DNA of 64,000 nucleotides from Myxococcaceae bacterium (GCA_016793095.1 JAEUJQ010000068.1:30184-94183); one strand, 5' to 3'; numbered from the stretch's first letter, positions 8,753 to 18,071 are shown. The notes: generated by a model not told the origin, from the sequence alone. A program made the numbers and translations.

Positions 8753-9472
8753 ATCGCTACCGCACGCGACCAGAGAACCGACCGCCGCATCAAAGCCCGT
8801 GAAGTCCGTGTCGTCGGATCGCAGGGTGAACAGCTTGGCGTGATGCCCACCGACCAGGCGCTCGCGCGGGCGCAGGCCGAAGGCTTGAACCTCGTCGAAG
8901 TCAACCCCATGGCCCGTCCACCGGTCTGCAAGATCATGGACTACGGCCGCTTCAAGTACGAAGAGAAGAAGAAGGCCAACGAGGCGAAGAAGAAGCAGGT
9001 CGTGGTGAAGGTGAAGGAAGTGAAGCTCCGCCCGAAGACGGAGGAGCACGACTACGAGACCAAGCTCCGCCACGTCCGCGAGTTCATCGAGGAAGGCAAC
9101 AAGGCGAAAATCACGATCATGTTCCGCGGTCGCGAGATCACCCACCGCGAGCTCGGCACGCAGATCCTCGACGACGTGGTCGCCGACACGAAGGACATCG
9201 CCGTCGTCGATCAGCAGGTGCGCCTCGAGGGCAAGACGATGTTCATCGTGCTCGGCCCGAACCCGAAGGTGGCCCAGAGGGCCCGCGATCAGCACCGGCA
9301 GGCGCTCATCGAGGCCGAGAAGGAGAAGGCCGAGCGCAAGGGCGCGGCGCCGTCGTCGCCCCGCCCGGGTCAGACCGAGCCGGCCGATGCGCCTGCTCCA
9401 GAGGCCCCTCCGCCGCTGGCCGCCGCCGTCAACGCCGTCAGCGCCCCGCCCCCTTCGGCCCCCAAAGCCTGA
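8753..9472 (+). CDS. infC: Translation initiation factor IF-3 (DsgA-type, non-canonical AUC start)
   Basis: 239 residues if translation starts at ATC 8753. The frame is open back to a TTG at 8696, but only ATC has a Shine-Dalgarno (GGAG at 8741-8744, 8 bases away) and places RDQRTDRRIKAREVRVV near the N-terminus, as in other IF3. N-domain about residues 5-75, linker KFKYEEKKKANEAKKK, C-domain EHDYETKLRHVREFIEEGNK to about 180. A Pro/Ala-rich extension of about 45-55 residues follows. Myxococcus DsgA is an IF3 with an AUC start and a C-terminal extension needed for development; this gene shares both traits. AUC starts on infC permit IF3 autoregulation. Confidence 0.93.
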   Translation: MATARDQRTDRRIKAREVRVVGSQGEQLGVMPTDQALARAQAEGLNLVEVNPMARPPVCKIMDYGRFKYEEKKKANEAKKKQVVVKVKEVKLRPKTEEHDYETKLRHVREFIEEGNKAKITIMFRGREITHRELGTQILDDVVADTKDIAVVDQQVRLEGKTMFIVLGPNPKVAQRARDQHRQALIEAEKEKAERKGAAPSSPRPGQTEPADAPAPEAPPPLAAAVNAVSAPPPSAPKA

Positions 9473-9497
9473 GCTGGCCTTCGGCTCCAGTTGACAG

Positions 9498-9537
9498 CTT
9501 CGGAGGGAGGCGGTAGTGCCGCCGTCCTTTTCCGAAG
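9498..9537 (+). promoter_or_regulatory. Stem-loop in the infC-rpmI leader (possible L20 control site)
   Basis: Two stacked helices, CTTCGG (9498-9503) with CCGAAG (9532-9537) and GGCGG (9509-9513) with CCGCC (9519-9523), lie 19 bases before the rpmI start. Ribosomal protein L20 represses rpmI-rplT in other bacteria by binding leader RNA structures. A TTGACA at 9491-9496, 17 bp before TAGTGC, could also be a weak promoter overlapping it. Both roles are inferred. Confidence 0.4.
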
Positions 9538-9555
9538 TTCTCGAAGGATGACGTC

Positions 9556-9765
9556 ATGCCCAAGTTGAAGACCCGCAGTGGGGCGAAGAAGCGTTTTCAG
9601 GTGAAGAAGACCGGCAAGGTGAAGCACGCCAAGGCCTTCGGTAAGCACCTGTTCACGCACGCCAAGTCGATGGATCAGCGCCGCCGGAACCGCGGCACCG
9701 GACTGCTTCGTGACATGGACGCGAAGAAGACCGTGAAGGAACTCTTCCCGTACGGAGCGAACTAA
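9556..9765 (+). CDS. rpmI: 50S ribosomal protein L35
   Basis: 69 residues, the usual bL35 size. MPKLKTRSGAKKRFQVKKTG at the N-terminus and the KSMDQRRRNRGTGLL block are characteristic. Lies between infC and rplT, in the conserved order. The stop is followed after three bases by the rplT start, so the two are translationally coupled. Confidence 0.98.
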   Translation: MPKLKTRSGAKKRFQVKKTGKVKHAKAFGKHLFTHAKSMDQRRRNRGTGLLRDMDAKKTVKELFPYGAN

Positions 9766-9768
9766 GCC

Positions 9769-10113
9769 ATGCGCGTCAAGAAAGGCGTCAAGGCGCGTCG
9801 TCGCCGCAACTCAATCCTGAAGCTCGCCAAGGGCTACAGGGGCCGTCGCAAGAACTGCTACAAGCGCGCGAACCAGGCCGTCGAGCGCGCGCTCGACTAC
9901 GCCTCCCGTGATCGTGCGCGCAAGAAGCGCGACTTCCGCAGCCTGTGGATCGTGCGCATCAACGCCGCGGCCCGCCTGGCTGGCCTGTCGTACTCGCGGC
10001 TGATCGCCGGCCTCAACAAGGCGAAGGTGGCCATCGACCGCAAGATCCTGGCGGACCTCGCGGTTCACGATCCCGCAGGCTTCAACGCCGTCGCGCAGCT
10101 CGCGAAGGCCTGA
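9769..10113 (+). CDS. rplT: 50S ribosomal protein L20
   Basis: 114 residues. [20 protein letters not shown], the [20 protein letters not shown] region and [20 protein letters not shown] identify bL20, an early 50S assembly protein that also represses its own operon in other bacteria. Start is three bases after the rpmI stop. Confidence 0.98.
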   Translation: MRVKKGVKARRRRNSILKLAKGYRGRRKNCYKRANQAVERALDYASRDRARKKRDFRSLWIVRINAAARLAGLSYSRLIAGLNKAKVAIDRKILADLAVHDPAGFNAVAQLAKA

Positions 10114-10140
10114 GCGGTCCAGCGCGGTAGGTAGCAACCG

Positions 10141-10176
10141 GGGCTGCTTCTCCTGCGTGGAGGGGCAGCCCTGTTT
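10141..10176 (+). terminator. Hairpin between rplT and pheS (terminator or attenuator)
   Basis: GGGCTGC (10141-10147) pairs with GCAGCCC (10165-10171), extended by TTCTCC/GGAGGG, followed by TGTTT. It sits about 165 bp before pheS, so it could end the infC-rpmI-rplT transcript or act as a pheST attenuator. No leader peptide rich in Phe codons was recognised. Confidence 0.6.
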
Positions 10177-10338
10177 CATGGGTGCGCATGCCCGGCCGAC
10201 AGCCGGGAAGTCGGGCCGTGTTGCCTCCTCGGCGGACGACGAGCCGGTTGCGGTCGGACCTGCTGGTGAGGCCCACGTGGCCGGACGCGCGCCGACACGC
10301 CAGTCAGCAGTCGTTTCAGCGGCTCGTCATTTCGGGTA

Positions 10339-11391
<1,053 letters not shown>

Positions 11392-11400
11392 AAGCACCCC

Positions 11401-13812
11401 ATGCGCATCTCTCTGAAGTGGCTCAAGGACTACGTCGCGCTCCCGGCCTCGGTCGACGAGCTGGCCAGCCGGCTCACCATGGCGGGCCTCGAGATCGAGG
11501 CGATCGATCAGCCGGCCAGGGCGCTCGAGGGCGTCGTCGTCGCGCAGATCGCCGCGTCCGACAAGCACCCCAACGCCGACAAGCTCTCGGTGACGAAGAT
11601 CGACTGGGGTGGCGGGGCGGCGCTGCAGGTCGTCTGCGGCGCGAAGAACTACAAGGTCGGTGACAAGGTGCCGCTCGCCACCGTCGGCACGAAGCTGCCC
11701 AACGGCGTCGAGATCAAGCAGGCGGCGCTCCGCGGCGTCGAGAGCGCGGGCATGCTCTGCAGCTCGAAGGAGCTCGGCCTGTCCGACGAGAGCTCGGGCC
11801 TGCTGATCCTTCCGGCCGACGCGAAGGTGGGCCAGCCGATCGCCCAGGCGCTGGGCCTCGATGACGTCATCTTCACCGTCAACGTCACTCCGAACCGCGC
11901 CGACGCGCTCTCGCACCTGGGCATCGCCCGCGAGATCTCGACGCTGTTCGACGTGCCGCTCACGAAGCCCACGCCCAGGCTCGCGGAGTCGTCCACCCGC
12001 GCCTCCACGAAGATCGCCATTCGCATCGAGGACGCCGAGCGCTGCTGGCGCTACGCCGCGCGGGTCATCGAGGGCGTGACGGTGAAGCCCTCTCCCCAGT
12101 GGATGCAGGATCGCCTGAAGGCGGCGGGCATGCGCGGCATCAACAACCTCGTCGACATCACGAACTACGTGCTCCTCGAGTACGGCCAGCCGCTGCACGC
12201 GTTCGATCTCGATCGCATCGGCGGCGCGCAGATCGTGGTGCGCACCGCGAAGGGAGGCGAGACGCTGACGACGCTCGACGGCAAGGAGCGCCAGCTCCAG
12301 GCCGACGATCTGCTCATCTGCGACAAGGACACGCCGTTGGTGCTCGCAGGGGTGATGGGTGGCGCGTCGAGCGAGGTGACCGAGAAGACGACCCGCGTCC
12401 TGCTCGAGTGCGCGTGCTTCCAGCCCACCACGGTGCGGCGCTCGGCGAAGCGCCACGCCCTGCACACCGAATCGTCCCACCGCTTCGAGCGTGGCACCGA
12501 CATCAACGTGATCCCCGAGGTGCTCGATCGCACGGCCGCCCTCATCGTCGAGCTGGCCGGCGGCACGGTGCTCGAGGGCCGCGTCGATGCGTACCCGGCG
12601 CCGAAGCCGCCCAGGCAGGTGACGCTGCGCACCCAGAAGGTCGCTGACGTGCTGGGCGTGACGGTGCCCGGCGCCGAGTGCCACCGCATCCTCACGCGCC
12701 TGGGCTTCACGAAGGTGTCAGGCGACGAGCAGGTCGCGACGTTCGCGGTGCCGACGGTGCGCGTCGACGTGAGCATCGAGGAGGATCTCGTCGAGGAGAT
12801 CGCGCGCGTGCGGGGCTTCGACGCGATCCCCGAGGCGCTGCCGCGCGGTCTGTCCGAGCTCGAGCCCGAGCGGCCGGCGATGCGGGTCGAGCGCCTGTTG
12901 CGGGCGGCGATGGCAGGGCAGGGCGTCGACGAGGTGGTGAACTACTCGTTCGTCTCACCGGCCGAGCTGGCGGCCTTCAGCGCAGGGAAAGACGCGATCG
13001 CCGTCTCGAACCCGCTGTCGGTCGAGCAGTCGGTGATGCGCACCACGCTGTTCCCCTCGCTCGTGCAGAACGTGCTCCGCGCGTCGCGGCACCAGACGCA
13101 GGGCGTGCGCTTCTACGAGTGGGCGCGCTCCTACCGGCCTGACGAGTCGGGCGGGCAGGGCACCGTGCCCGTCGCGAAGGAGACGCTCGAGCTCGCCGGC
13201 GTGCTCTGGGGCATGCGGCACGGCACGCGCACGTGGACCTCGAAGGACGCCGAGGCCGACTACTTCGACGCCCGCGCGGTGGTGGAGTCCGCGCTCGAGG
13301 CGCTGCACATCGACGGCGTCACCGCCGAGACGTTCGAGTCGCCCTGGTACCACCCGCGCTCCGCCACCGTGCTGCGCAAGGGCCAGAAGGTGCTCGGCAC
13401 GCTCGGCGAGCTGCACCCGCGGGTGATGAAGAAGCTCGACGCGCCGCCGGGCATCGTGCTGTTCCAGCTCGACGTCGAGGCGCTCCAGTCGGTCGCGGTG
13501 CTGGTGCCGCAGGCGAGGCCCCTGTCGAAGTTCCCCGCCGTGCTGCGCGATCTCGCCGTCGTCGTCGCCGCCGAGATGCAGAGCGAAGCCGTGCGCCAGG
13601 TGATCCTCGAGGTGGGCCAGCCGCTGGTCGAGGACGCCCAGGTCTTCGACGTCTACGCCGGCCATCAGGTCGGCACCGGCCGGAAGAACCTCGCCTTTGC
13701 GCTGCGCTACCGGTCACCCGAGCGCACCCTCACCGATGCCGAAGTGACGGAGGCGCACACGAAGATCGTCGCCGAAGTCACCCGCCGCCTCGGAGGCGCG
13801 CTGCGCACCTGA
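11401..13812 (+). CDS. pheT: Phenylalanine-tRNA ligase beta subunit
   Basis: 803 residues, full length. Domains in order: N-terminal segment MRISLKWLKDYVALP, tRNA-binding OB fold (about 40-155), B3/B4 editing domain with GMRGINNLVDITNYVLLEYG, B5, the catalytic-like core, and a C-terminal ferredoxin-fold anticodon-binding domain (about 715-803, starting SKFPAVLRDLAVVV). Cotranscribed with pheS and followed by ihfA, as in many proteobacteria. Confidence 0.98.
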   Translation: MRISLKWLKDYVALPASVDELASRLTMAGLEIEAIDQPARALEGVVVAQIAASDKHPNADKLSVTKIDWGGGAALQVVCGAKNYKVGDKVPLATVGTKLPNGVEIKQAALRGVESAGMLCSSKELGLSDESSGLLILPADAKVGQPIAQALGLDDVIFTVNVTPNRADALSHLGIAREISTLFDVPLTKPTPRLAESSTRASTKIAIRIEDAERCWRYAARVIEGVTVKPSPQWMQDRLKAAGMRGINNLVDITNYVLLEYGQPLHAFDLDRIGGAQIVVRTAKGGETLTTLDGKERQLQADDLLICDKDTPLVLAGVMGGASSEVTEKTTRVLLECACFQPTTVRRSAKRHALHTESSHRFERGTDINVIPEVLDRTAALIVELAGGTVLEGRVDAYPAPKPPRQVTLRTQKVADVLGVTVPGAECHRILTRLGFTKVSGDEQVATFAVPTVRVDVSIEEDLVEEIARVRGFDAIPEALPRGLSELEPERPAMRVERLLRAAMAGQGVDEVVNYSFVSPAELAAFSAGKDAIAVSNPLSVEQSVMRTTLFPSLVQNVLRASRHQTQGVRFYEWARSYRPDESGGQGTVPVAKETLELAGVLWGMRHGTRTWTSKDAEADYFDARAVVESALEALHIDGVTAETFESPWYHPRSATVLRKGQKVLGTLGELHPRVMKKLDAPPGIVLFQLDVEALQSVAVLVPQARPLSKFPAVLRDLAVVVAAEMQSEAVRQVILEVGQPLVEDAQVFDVYAGHQVGTGRKNLAFALRYRSPERTLTDAEVTEAHTKIVAEVTRRLGGALRT

Positions 13813-13937
13813 CCCCTCCGCCAACCCGATGAAAGCAGGCGCTTTTCCTGCGTTCGCACGAGGTTGGCGGCGTTCGTCGAAAAGCCCAGCAATGTCCGTA
13901 TGTTGACACCCCCTCCTCGGGGAGTACGATTTGCGAC

Positions 13938-14294
13938 ATGACCAAGGCTGACATCATCGAGGGCGTCTACGACAAGGTGGGCTTCTCGAAGAAGGACTCG
14001 GCGGAGCTGGTCGAGCTGGTCTTCGACACCGTGAAGGAGACGCTCGAGCGCGGTGACAAGGTGAAGATCGTGGGGTTCGGGATCTTCCAGCCCCGCTTCA
14101 AGCGCTCGCGTCCCGGGCGAAACCCGCAGTCGGGGCAGCCCATCGAGATCACTGCGCGGCGCGTGGTGGTGTTCGTTCCCTCGACGGGCCTCAAGGCCGA
14201 TCTCAACGACGGCTTCGTGCCTGAGGGGGAGATCTCGGCAGAAGACCTCGACGACAACCCGGACGCGGCGGTGGACGAGGACGACGACGATTGA
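13938..14294 (+). CDS. ihfA: Integration host factor alpha-type DNA-bending protein with acidic tail
   Basis: 118 residues. HU/IHF fold: [40 protein letters not shown], and the DNA-contacting arm with [21 protein letters not shown]. Position after pheT supports IhfA rather than HU. The C-terminus carries an extra 20-25 residue tail ending in consecutive Asp residues, which classical IhfA lacks. The tail could modulate DNA binding (inference). IHF often assists tyrosine integrases such as that of the adjacent element. Confidence 0.93.
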   Translation: MTKADIIEGVYDKVGFSKKDSAELVELVFDTVKETLERGDKVKIVGFGIFQPRFKRSRPGRNPQSGQPIEITARRVVVFVPSTGLKADLNDGFVPEGEISAEDLDDNPDAAVDEDDDD

Positions 14295-14373
14295 GCCGTG
14301 GCTGCGATGCTCGCTTGACGCTCTCGAGTCAGGCTGGCAGAAGGCCCGCGTCTCACTGAAGCACCCTGTCGTC

Positions 14374-14452
<79 letters not shown>

Positions 14453-14455
14453 TTG

Positions 14456-14506
14456 AAGGGCCTGATCTCCGAGGGGAAACCCAAGGCGGTCAGGCCCTTC
14501 GTCTTT
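14456..14506 (+). terminator. tRNA-Pro terminator
   Basis: AAGGGCCTGA (14456-14465) pairs with TCAGGCCCTT (14490-14499), followed by CGTCTTT. The equivalent hairpin at 24061-24101 has compensated base changes. Directly downstream of the tRNA CCA. Confidence 0.75.
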
Positions 14507-14562
14507 CCGGCCTCCCCCTGCCCGCACAATGGGCGCACAAAGCGGTTGGGCTCGCGCTGAAC

Positions 14563-14730
14563 TTGCTGACTGTGAAGGCGGTCGCCGAGCGCCTCTCGGT
14601 GTGCACAGCGACCGTCTACAAACTCTGCGACCAGGGGCGGTTGGCCTACGTCCGCGTGTCGAACGCGATCCGCATCGAGGCTGACGAACTGGAGCGCTTC
14701 ATCGCGGGTCAGGGGAGGGCGGTTCCGTGA
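14563..14730 (+). CDS. Small excisionase-like helix-turn-helix protein
   Basis: About 55 residues from TTG 14563; GTG 14572 is also possible and the start is uncertain. [36 protein letters not shown] and the ending DELERFIA match the MerR/excisionase HTH (helix_turn_helix_17) pattern. The frame is open upstream through attL, so in an excised circle it would be continuous with the integrase frame. Its stop overlaps the GTG start of the Rep gene, implying coupling. Likely a recombination directionality or regulatory protein. Confidence 0.72.
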   Translation: MLTVKAVAERLSVCTATVYKLCDQGRLAYVRVSNAIRIEADELERFIAGQGRAVP

Positions 14731-15521
14731 TCGCCGGCTCCCATAGTTCCGTGAGGAGAGAAGAAGGATTCAAGCAGATCACTGGGGAACCAGACGGGTG
14801 GGGGTCGGAGATGAAGCTCTCTCTTCAGCTCCAGGATCCCCAGGACGCACGCGCGTGGGAGTTCAGCTACCTGAACCAGTTCGACCGGGCGCACTGGGTG
14901 ACCCGCTGCTCCAACAGTATGGATACCCTCGGCGGGCGCACCTGCAAGATGCGGCAGTGCCCCGCCTGCTCGTTGCGGGCCTCGCGGGACCTTGCACACC
15001 GCATTCAGACGGTTGCACGTCGCATGGAGCACAGGCTGTCGCTGATCATCTCCCTCCGCTCGACTGGTCTTTGGGACCTGCGGGAGACGCTTCGTTCCCT
15101 GAGGTCGTTCGTCACCGTCGTGCACCGCTGGAAGGGGCTGGCCGGGCTCACCGCAGTTGGCGCCATCGAACCGAAGCTCACAGCCGCCAAGCGGGCGTGG
15201 GTGCCACACGCCCACGTGGTCGTTGACGCCAAGGCGTTGGTGGTTGGCCCTCTCGCCGACCGCTATCACGACCTCACGAACGGTCTCGGTACGTTGATGC
15301 TCGCGGCTCCGCGACCAGACCTGTTCGAGTCCATCCCGATGATCGCCACCTACTTCTCGAAGCCCGAAAGTTGGTGCCCGTTTCCCGGCTCAATGCACCC
15401 GCAAATGTTCGGGATCTTCGCCGACGCGGTGAAGGGCGTTCAGCGGCTTGTCGAGTGGAACGGGGGCCGCCGCGGGCGCCGCAAGCGCCGGCACTCGGAG
15501 GTTGAGGCCCATGCAGCTTGA
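14727..15521 (+). CDS. Putative HUH-endonuclease rolling-circle replication initiator
   Basis: 264 residues. GTG start overlaps the previous stop (GTGA) with AGGGGAGG just upstream. A Cys cluster (Cys61, 73, 78, 81; KMRQCPACSLRASRDL) is followed by the metal-binding HUH-type motif WVPHAHVVVD (His161, His163) and a candidate nicking Tyr209 in IATYFSKPE. The order Cys cluster, HxH, Tyr-x-x-Lys fits the Rep_1/pC194-like plasmid Rep family. The basic tail GGRRGRRKRRH may bind DNA. Expected to nick an origin on the excised circle. The origin was not located. Assignment rests on motifs only. Confidence 0.68.
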   Translation: MIAGSHSSVRREEGFKQITGEPDGWGSEMKLSLQLQDPQDARAWEFSYLNQFDRAHWVTRCSNSMDTLGGRTCKMRQCPACSLRASRDLAHRIQTVARRMEHRLSLIISLRSTGLWDLRETLRSLRSFVTVVHRWKGLAGLTAVGAIEPKLTAAKRAWVPHAHVVVDAKALVVGPLADRYHDLTNGLGTLMLAAPRPDLFESIPMIATYFSKPESWCPFPGSMHPQMFGIFADAVKGVQRLVEWNGGRRGRRKRRHSEVEAHAA

Positions 15522-15903
15522 CCTACTGACGACGCCGCGGGCCCGCCGCCGGCGTGAGGGCGTCGAGCAGCTCCACGTGCTCCGAGTCCCGCTGTACGAC
15601 GCCGACGAGCCCGGAACGCAGTTCAAGGTGGTTCACGAGGCCGTGGCGCTGGCGAAGGAGATGGCTCGCACGTCGCACCTCGGGCACGCCCTCAGCCTCG
15701 TCTGCACCCACTTCATCGCGATGATGGGGGGGCGGTCGGAGGCGGTGCGTCTGCTCGTGCCGTTCGAGAAGCTGTTGGGCGTGAGGTTGATCATCGTCGA
15801 CCGGCAGTCGCCGACCATCCTCTACGGTATGAACACAATCCAGGGACTCGCGGACGCTGGCGACGAACCGGCCGGAACCCGTGGCGACGATGCGCTACCT
15901 TGA
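15511..15903 (+). CDS. Hypothetical protein of the element
   Basis: 130 residues from ATG 15511, which overlaps the rep stop by 11 bases, so the two are likely co-translated. No family recognised. Arg-rich near the N-terminus (RARRRREGVEQL), then a compact alpha/beta-looking body with SLVCTHFIAMMGGRSEAVRLLVPFE and LGVRLIIVDRQSPTIL. The coupling with rep suggests a replication or copy-control role (inference). Confidence 0.7.
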   Translation: MQLDLLTTPRARRRREGVEQLHVLRVPLYDADEPGTQFKVVHEAVALAKEMARTSHLGHALSLVCTHFIAMMGGRSEAVRLLVPFEKLLGVRLIIVDRQSPTILYGMNTIQGLADAGDEPAGTRGDDALP

Positions 15904-15926
15904 CTTCGCTGGAGGTCCGGGCGAAC

Positions 15927-15945
15927 TTAATCCGATGCGGACTAA
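15927..15945. promoter_or_regulatory. Operator-like palindrome at the repressor start
   Basis: TTAATCC-GATGC-GGACTAA: 7-bp arms with one mismatch around a 5-bp centre that contains the ATG at 15935. Same spacing and almost the same arms as the palindrome at 16274-16292. A natural binding site for the adjacent XRE-type protein, implying autoregulation. Confidence 0.6.
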
Positions 15946-16270
15946 ACGCGAAGTGTTGCGCCCAACGGCTCGTCGGAAGGCATCGGTCAAGCAGGAAGCC
16001 AAGAAGCTGGGGCGCCCTGTTACGCCCGGCTCGAAGGCCGTCGAGACCGAACTCTCCCATTGGCTTGCCCGGTCCGGCGTGAACCGAGGCGAGTTCGCGA
16101 CGAAGCTCGGCATGGAGCGAACGAGCTTCGACCGCTACGCGCGCGGCGAGCGGGTTCCTGACGTTCGGCTGGCGTTCAGGATCGAAGACCTGACAGATGG
16201 CGCCGTGCCCGCTCGCAGTTGGGTGGCCGTCCTTGAGTTGCGTGAGACGCAATCGAGTGCTCGGGCTTGA
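15935..16270 (+). CDS. XRE/Cro-like repressor of the element
   Basis: 111 residues from ATG 15935; GTG 15881 and ATG 15890 are in-frame alternatives and no start has a convincing ribosome site. Basic N-terminal segment (MRTKREVLRPTARRKASVKQE), then an HTH around GVNRGEFATKLGMERTSFDRYARGERVPD, typical of Cro/C1-type domains. Matching palindromes lie at its start and in the promoter directly after its stop, pointing to a repressor of itself and of the serine recombinase. Confidence 0.7.
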   Translation: MRTKREVLRPTARRKASVKQEAKKLGRPVTPGSKAVETELSHWLARSGVNRGEFATKLGMERTSFDRYARGERVPDVRLAFRIEDLTDGAVPARSWVAVLELRETQSSARA

Positions 16271-16295
16271 GGTTTAATCCGGTATGGATTAATAT
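16267..16295 (+). promoter_or_regulatory. Promoter with operator in its spacer (serine recombinase)
   Basis: TTGAGG (16267-16272), 17-bp spacer, TAATAT (16290-16295): a good sigma70-type promoter. The palindrome TTAATCC-GGTAT-GGATTAA (16274-16292) fills the spacer and overlaps the -10. Binding there would block RNA polymerase. The recombinase ATG at 16324 is 29 bases after the -10. Confidence 0.68.
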
Positions 16296-16323
16296 TGCTG
16301 CATCCAACGACAGAGGCGGCACC

Positions 16324-16974
16324 ATGATGGCGACCGGGTATCTCAGGGTTTCGAGCAGGGCCCAGGATCACGCGACCCAGCGCTCCGCGATTGAACGTGC
16401 CGCCGCCGCCCGTGGCGACACGATCACCAACTGGTACGCGGAGAAGAAGTCAGGCAAGACCCTCGCCCGCCCCGAACTCGATCGCCTTCGCACCGACGTT
16501 CGCGGCGGTCGGCTCCAGGGCAGGCTCTATGTGTTCAAGCTGGATCGTCTGACCCGCTCGGGCATCCGCGACACGTTCGAGGTGATTGAGGAACTGAAGG
16601 ATCACGGCGTCGAGCTGGTCTCGGCCGCTGATGGCTTTGACCTCAGTGGGCCAGTTGCCGAAGTGATTCTTGCCGTCATGGCGTGGGCCGCGAAGATGGA
16701 ACTGGTGACCCGAGGGGAACGCGTTGCCGCTGCACGCGATCGAATTGAGGCAGCGGGCGGCCAGTGGGGAAGACCCAGCCGCCTGACCCGTGATGACCGC
16801 TCGAAGATCGTGGCGCTGCACACCGAGGGGCGCAGCATCCGAGCGATCGCGGTGGCACTGAAGATTCCACGGGCCACCGTCGGCAGGGCGCTGGCGGCGT
16901 CTCGAAAAGGTGGGTCGCCAACTGGCCCGCTGGCTCCTCTTGACGAACGCTGTCAGCAGGGGGCGGCCGGGTAG
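16324..16974 (+). CDS. Serine recombinase (resolvase/invertase family)
   Basis: 216 residues from ATG 16324 (GAGG upstream). Catalytic domain: GYLRVSSRAQDHATQR with nucleophile Ser10, DRLRTDVRGGRLQGRLYVFKLDRLTRSG with active-site Arg residues, and a long E-helix MAWAAKMELVTRGERVAAAR. C-terminal Hin-like HTH RSIRAIAVALKIPRATVGRAL. Normal small resolvase size, so not a large phage serine integrase. With a Rep present, resolution of circle multimers is a natural role; inversion of a local segment is an alternative. Confidence 0.9.
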   Translation: MMATGYLRVSSRAQDHATQRSAIERAAAARGDTITNWYAEKKSGKTLARPELDRLRTDVRGGRLQGRLYVFKLDRLTRSGIRDTFEVIEELKDHGVELVSAADGFDLSGPVAEVILAVMAWAAKMELVTRGERVAAARDRIEAAGGQWGRPSRLTRDDRSKIVALHTEGRSIRAIAVALKIPRATVGRALAASRKGGSPTGPLAPLDERCQQGAAG

Positions 16975-16992
16975 TCTACTTCTGGGACAGCC

Positions 16993-17277
16993 TCACCCGG
17001 TCGGTTTGGGATTGCGCGGCGGCCTGCCAGCGCGTGGGGGCCGACGAATCGATGGCAGGAACAGCGACTCCAGCGGGACCTCAAGCGCCTCGGCGACAGC
17101 GACCAGCGAACGCACGCTGGGGTTCACCGAGCCACGTTCGAGCTTCCGCAGGTAGGTCACGTGCATGTCAGCCCGCTCGGCGAGCTGCTCCTGCGCGAGG
17201 CCGCGCTCGTCACGGAGCTTCTGCACGTTGCCGGCGATGTACCGGATGAGGAGGTTCGCGGCCCTCGCACCCACCAT
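16993..17277 (-). CDS. XRE-family transcriptional regulator
   Basis: 94 residues. HTH_3 domain: VQKLRDERGLAQEQLAERADMHVTYLRKLERGSVNPSVRSLVAVAEALEV, a canonical fold ending in LESLF. Basic Pro/Arg-rich tail. Encoded opposite to its neighbours and convergent with the serine recombinase. Target unknown; it may control the divergent Sel1-like gene, whose start is 89 bp away. Confidence 0.88.
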   Translation of the reverse strand: MVGARAANLLIRYIAGNVQKLRDERGLAQEQLAERADMHVTYLRKLERGSVNPSVRSLVAVAEALEVPLESLFLPSIRRPPRAGRPPRNPKPTG

Positions 17278-17366
17278 GGGGTAACCGAGTAGTTCTCGCT
17301 GGCTCCAGCAAACAGAGACGATAGGCTCGGTTGAGTTCCTCGCATTCCTGCATGGAGGTCAACTTG

Positions 17367-18071
17367 GTGACCAGTAGCCCAATGTCGTTGCTGATCGTCG
17401 CGGTCGCGCTCGTCTGTTCGCTGGCCAATGCTGAGGGCGCAGGCGACGCAGCGCAGAAGCGGGCCTTCCAGACGAACAACGCAGCCTGCAAGATCAAGGC
17501 GGACAAGAACGCGTGCGCGAAGGTTGCCCGTGCATGGCTGCTTGGTGAGGGGGTCGAGGTGAATTTTGCCTTCGCGAGCGAGCTTGCGACCGACGCCTGC
17601 GCGAACAACGTTGGGGAAGGCTGCTACGTCCTTGGTCGCGTCGCCCTCTCGAAGGAGAAGTGGGCGGAGGTAGCAAAGCTGTTCGAGAAGTCCTGTGATC
17701 TCAGTTTCGCTGAGGGCTGCGTCGACCTCGGACTCTGGGTCTACCGGAACGGCAACGGTGGCGCTCCGAAGGACCCGAATCGCGAGGTCGCCTTGTACAA
17801 GCGAGGGTGTGAGCTGAAGCTGGCTGGAGCGTGCTTGGAGGCGGGCGACATGTACAACAGCGTGCGCGGCTCCGGTTCGCTGCCGGCGGACGACACCGCA
17901 GCGGCGGGGTACTACCGCCAGGGTTGCGAACTGAATGAGGCCCAGTGCTGCTTCCAGCTGGCTCGGGCTCACAAGTTCGGCGAGGGCGTCGAGAAGGACT
18001 CGAAGCTGAAGGCGCAGTTCGCTGCCAAGGCATGCAAGTTGGGCGAGAAGAACGCGTGCGGCAAGTGGTGA
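17367..18071 (+). CDS. Secreted Sel1/TPR-like repeat protein
   Basis: 234 residues from GTG 17367, 8 bases after GGAGG; ATG 17382 is also possible. Signal peptide MSLLIVAVALVCSLANA, then Cys-containing Sel1-like repeats of about 36-40 residues, each with AC-x3-GxGCxxxG or similar (GEGCYVLGRVALSKEKWAEVAKLFEKSCD; GACLEAGDMY; AQCCFQLARAHKFGEGVEKD). Likely periplasmic or surface. It is probably cargo of the element, since phage core genes rarely include such proteins. Confidence 0.82.
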   Translation: MTSSPMSLLIVAVALVCSLANAEGAGDAAQKRAFQTNNAACKIKADKNACAKVARAWLLGEGVEVNFAFASELATDACANNVGEGCYVLGRVALSKEKWAEVAKLFEKSCDLSFAEGCVDLGLWVYRNGNGGAPKDPNREVALYKRGCELKLAGACLEAGDMYNSVRGSGSLPADDTAAAGYYRQGCELNEAQCCFQLARAHKFGEGVEKDSKLKAQFAAKACKLGEKNACGKW

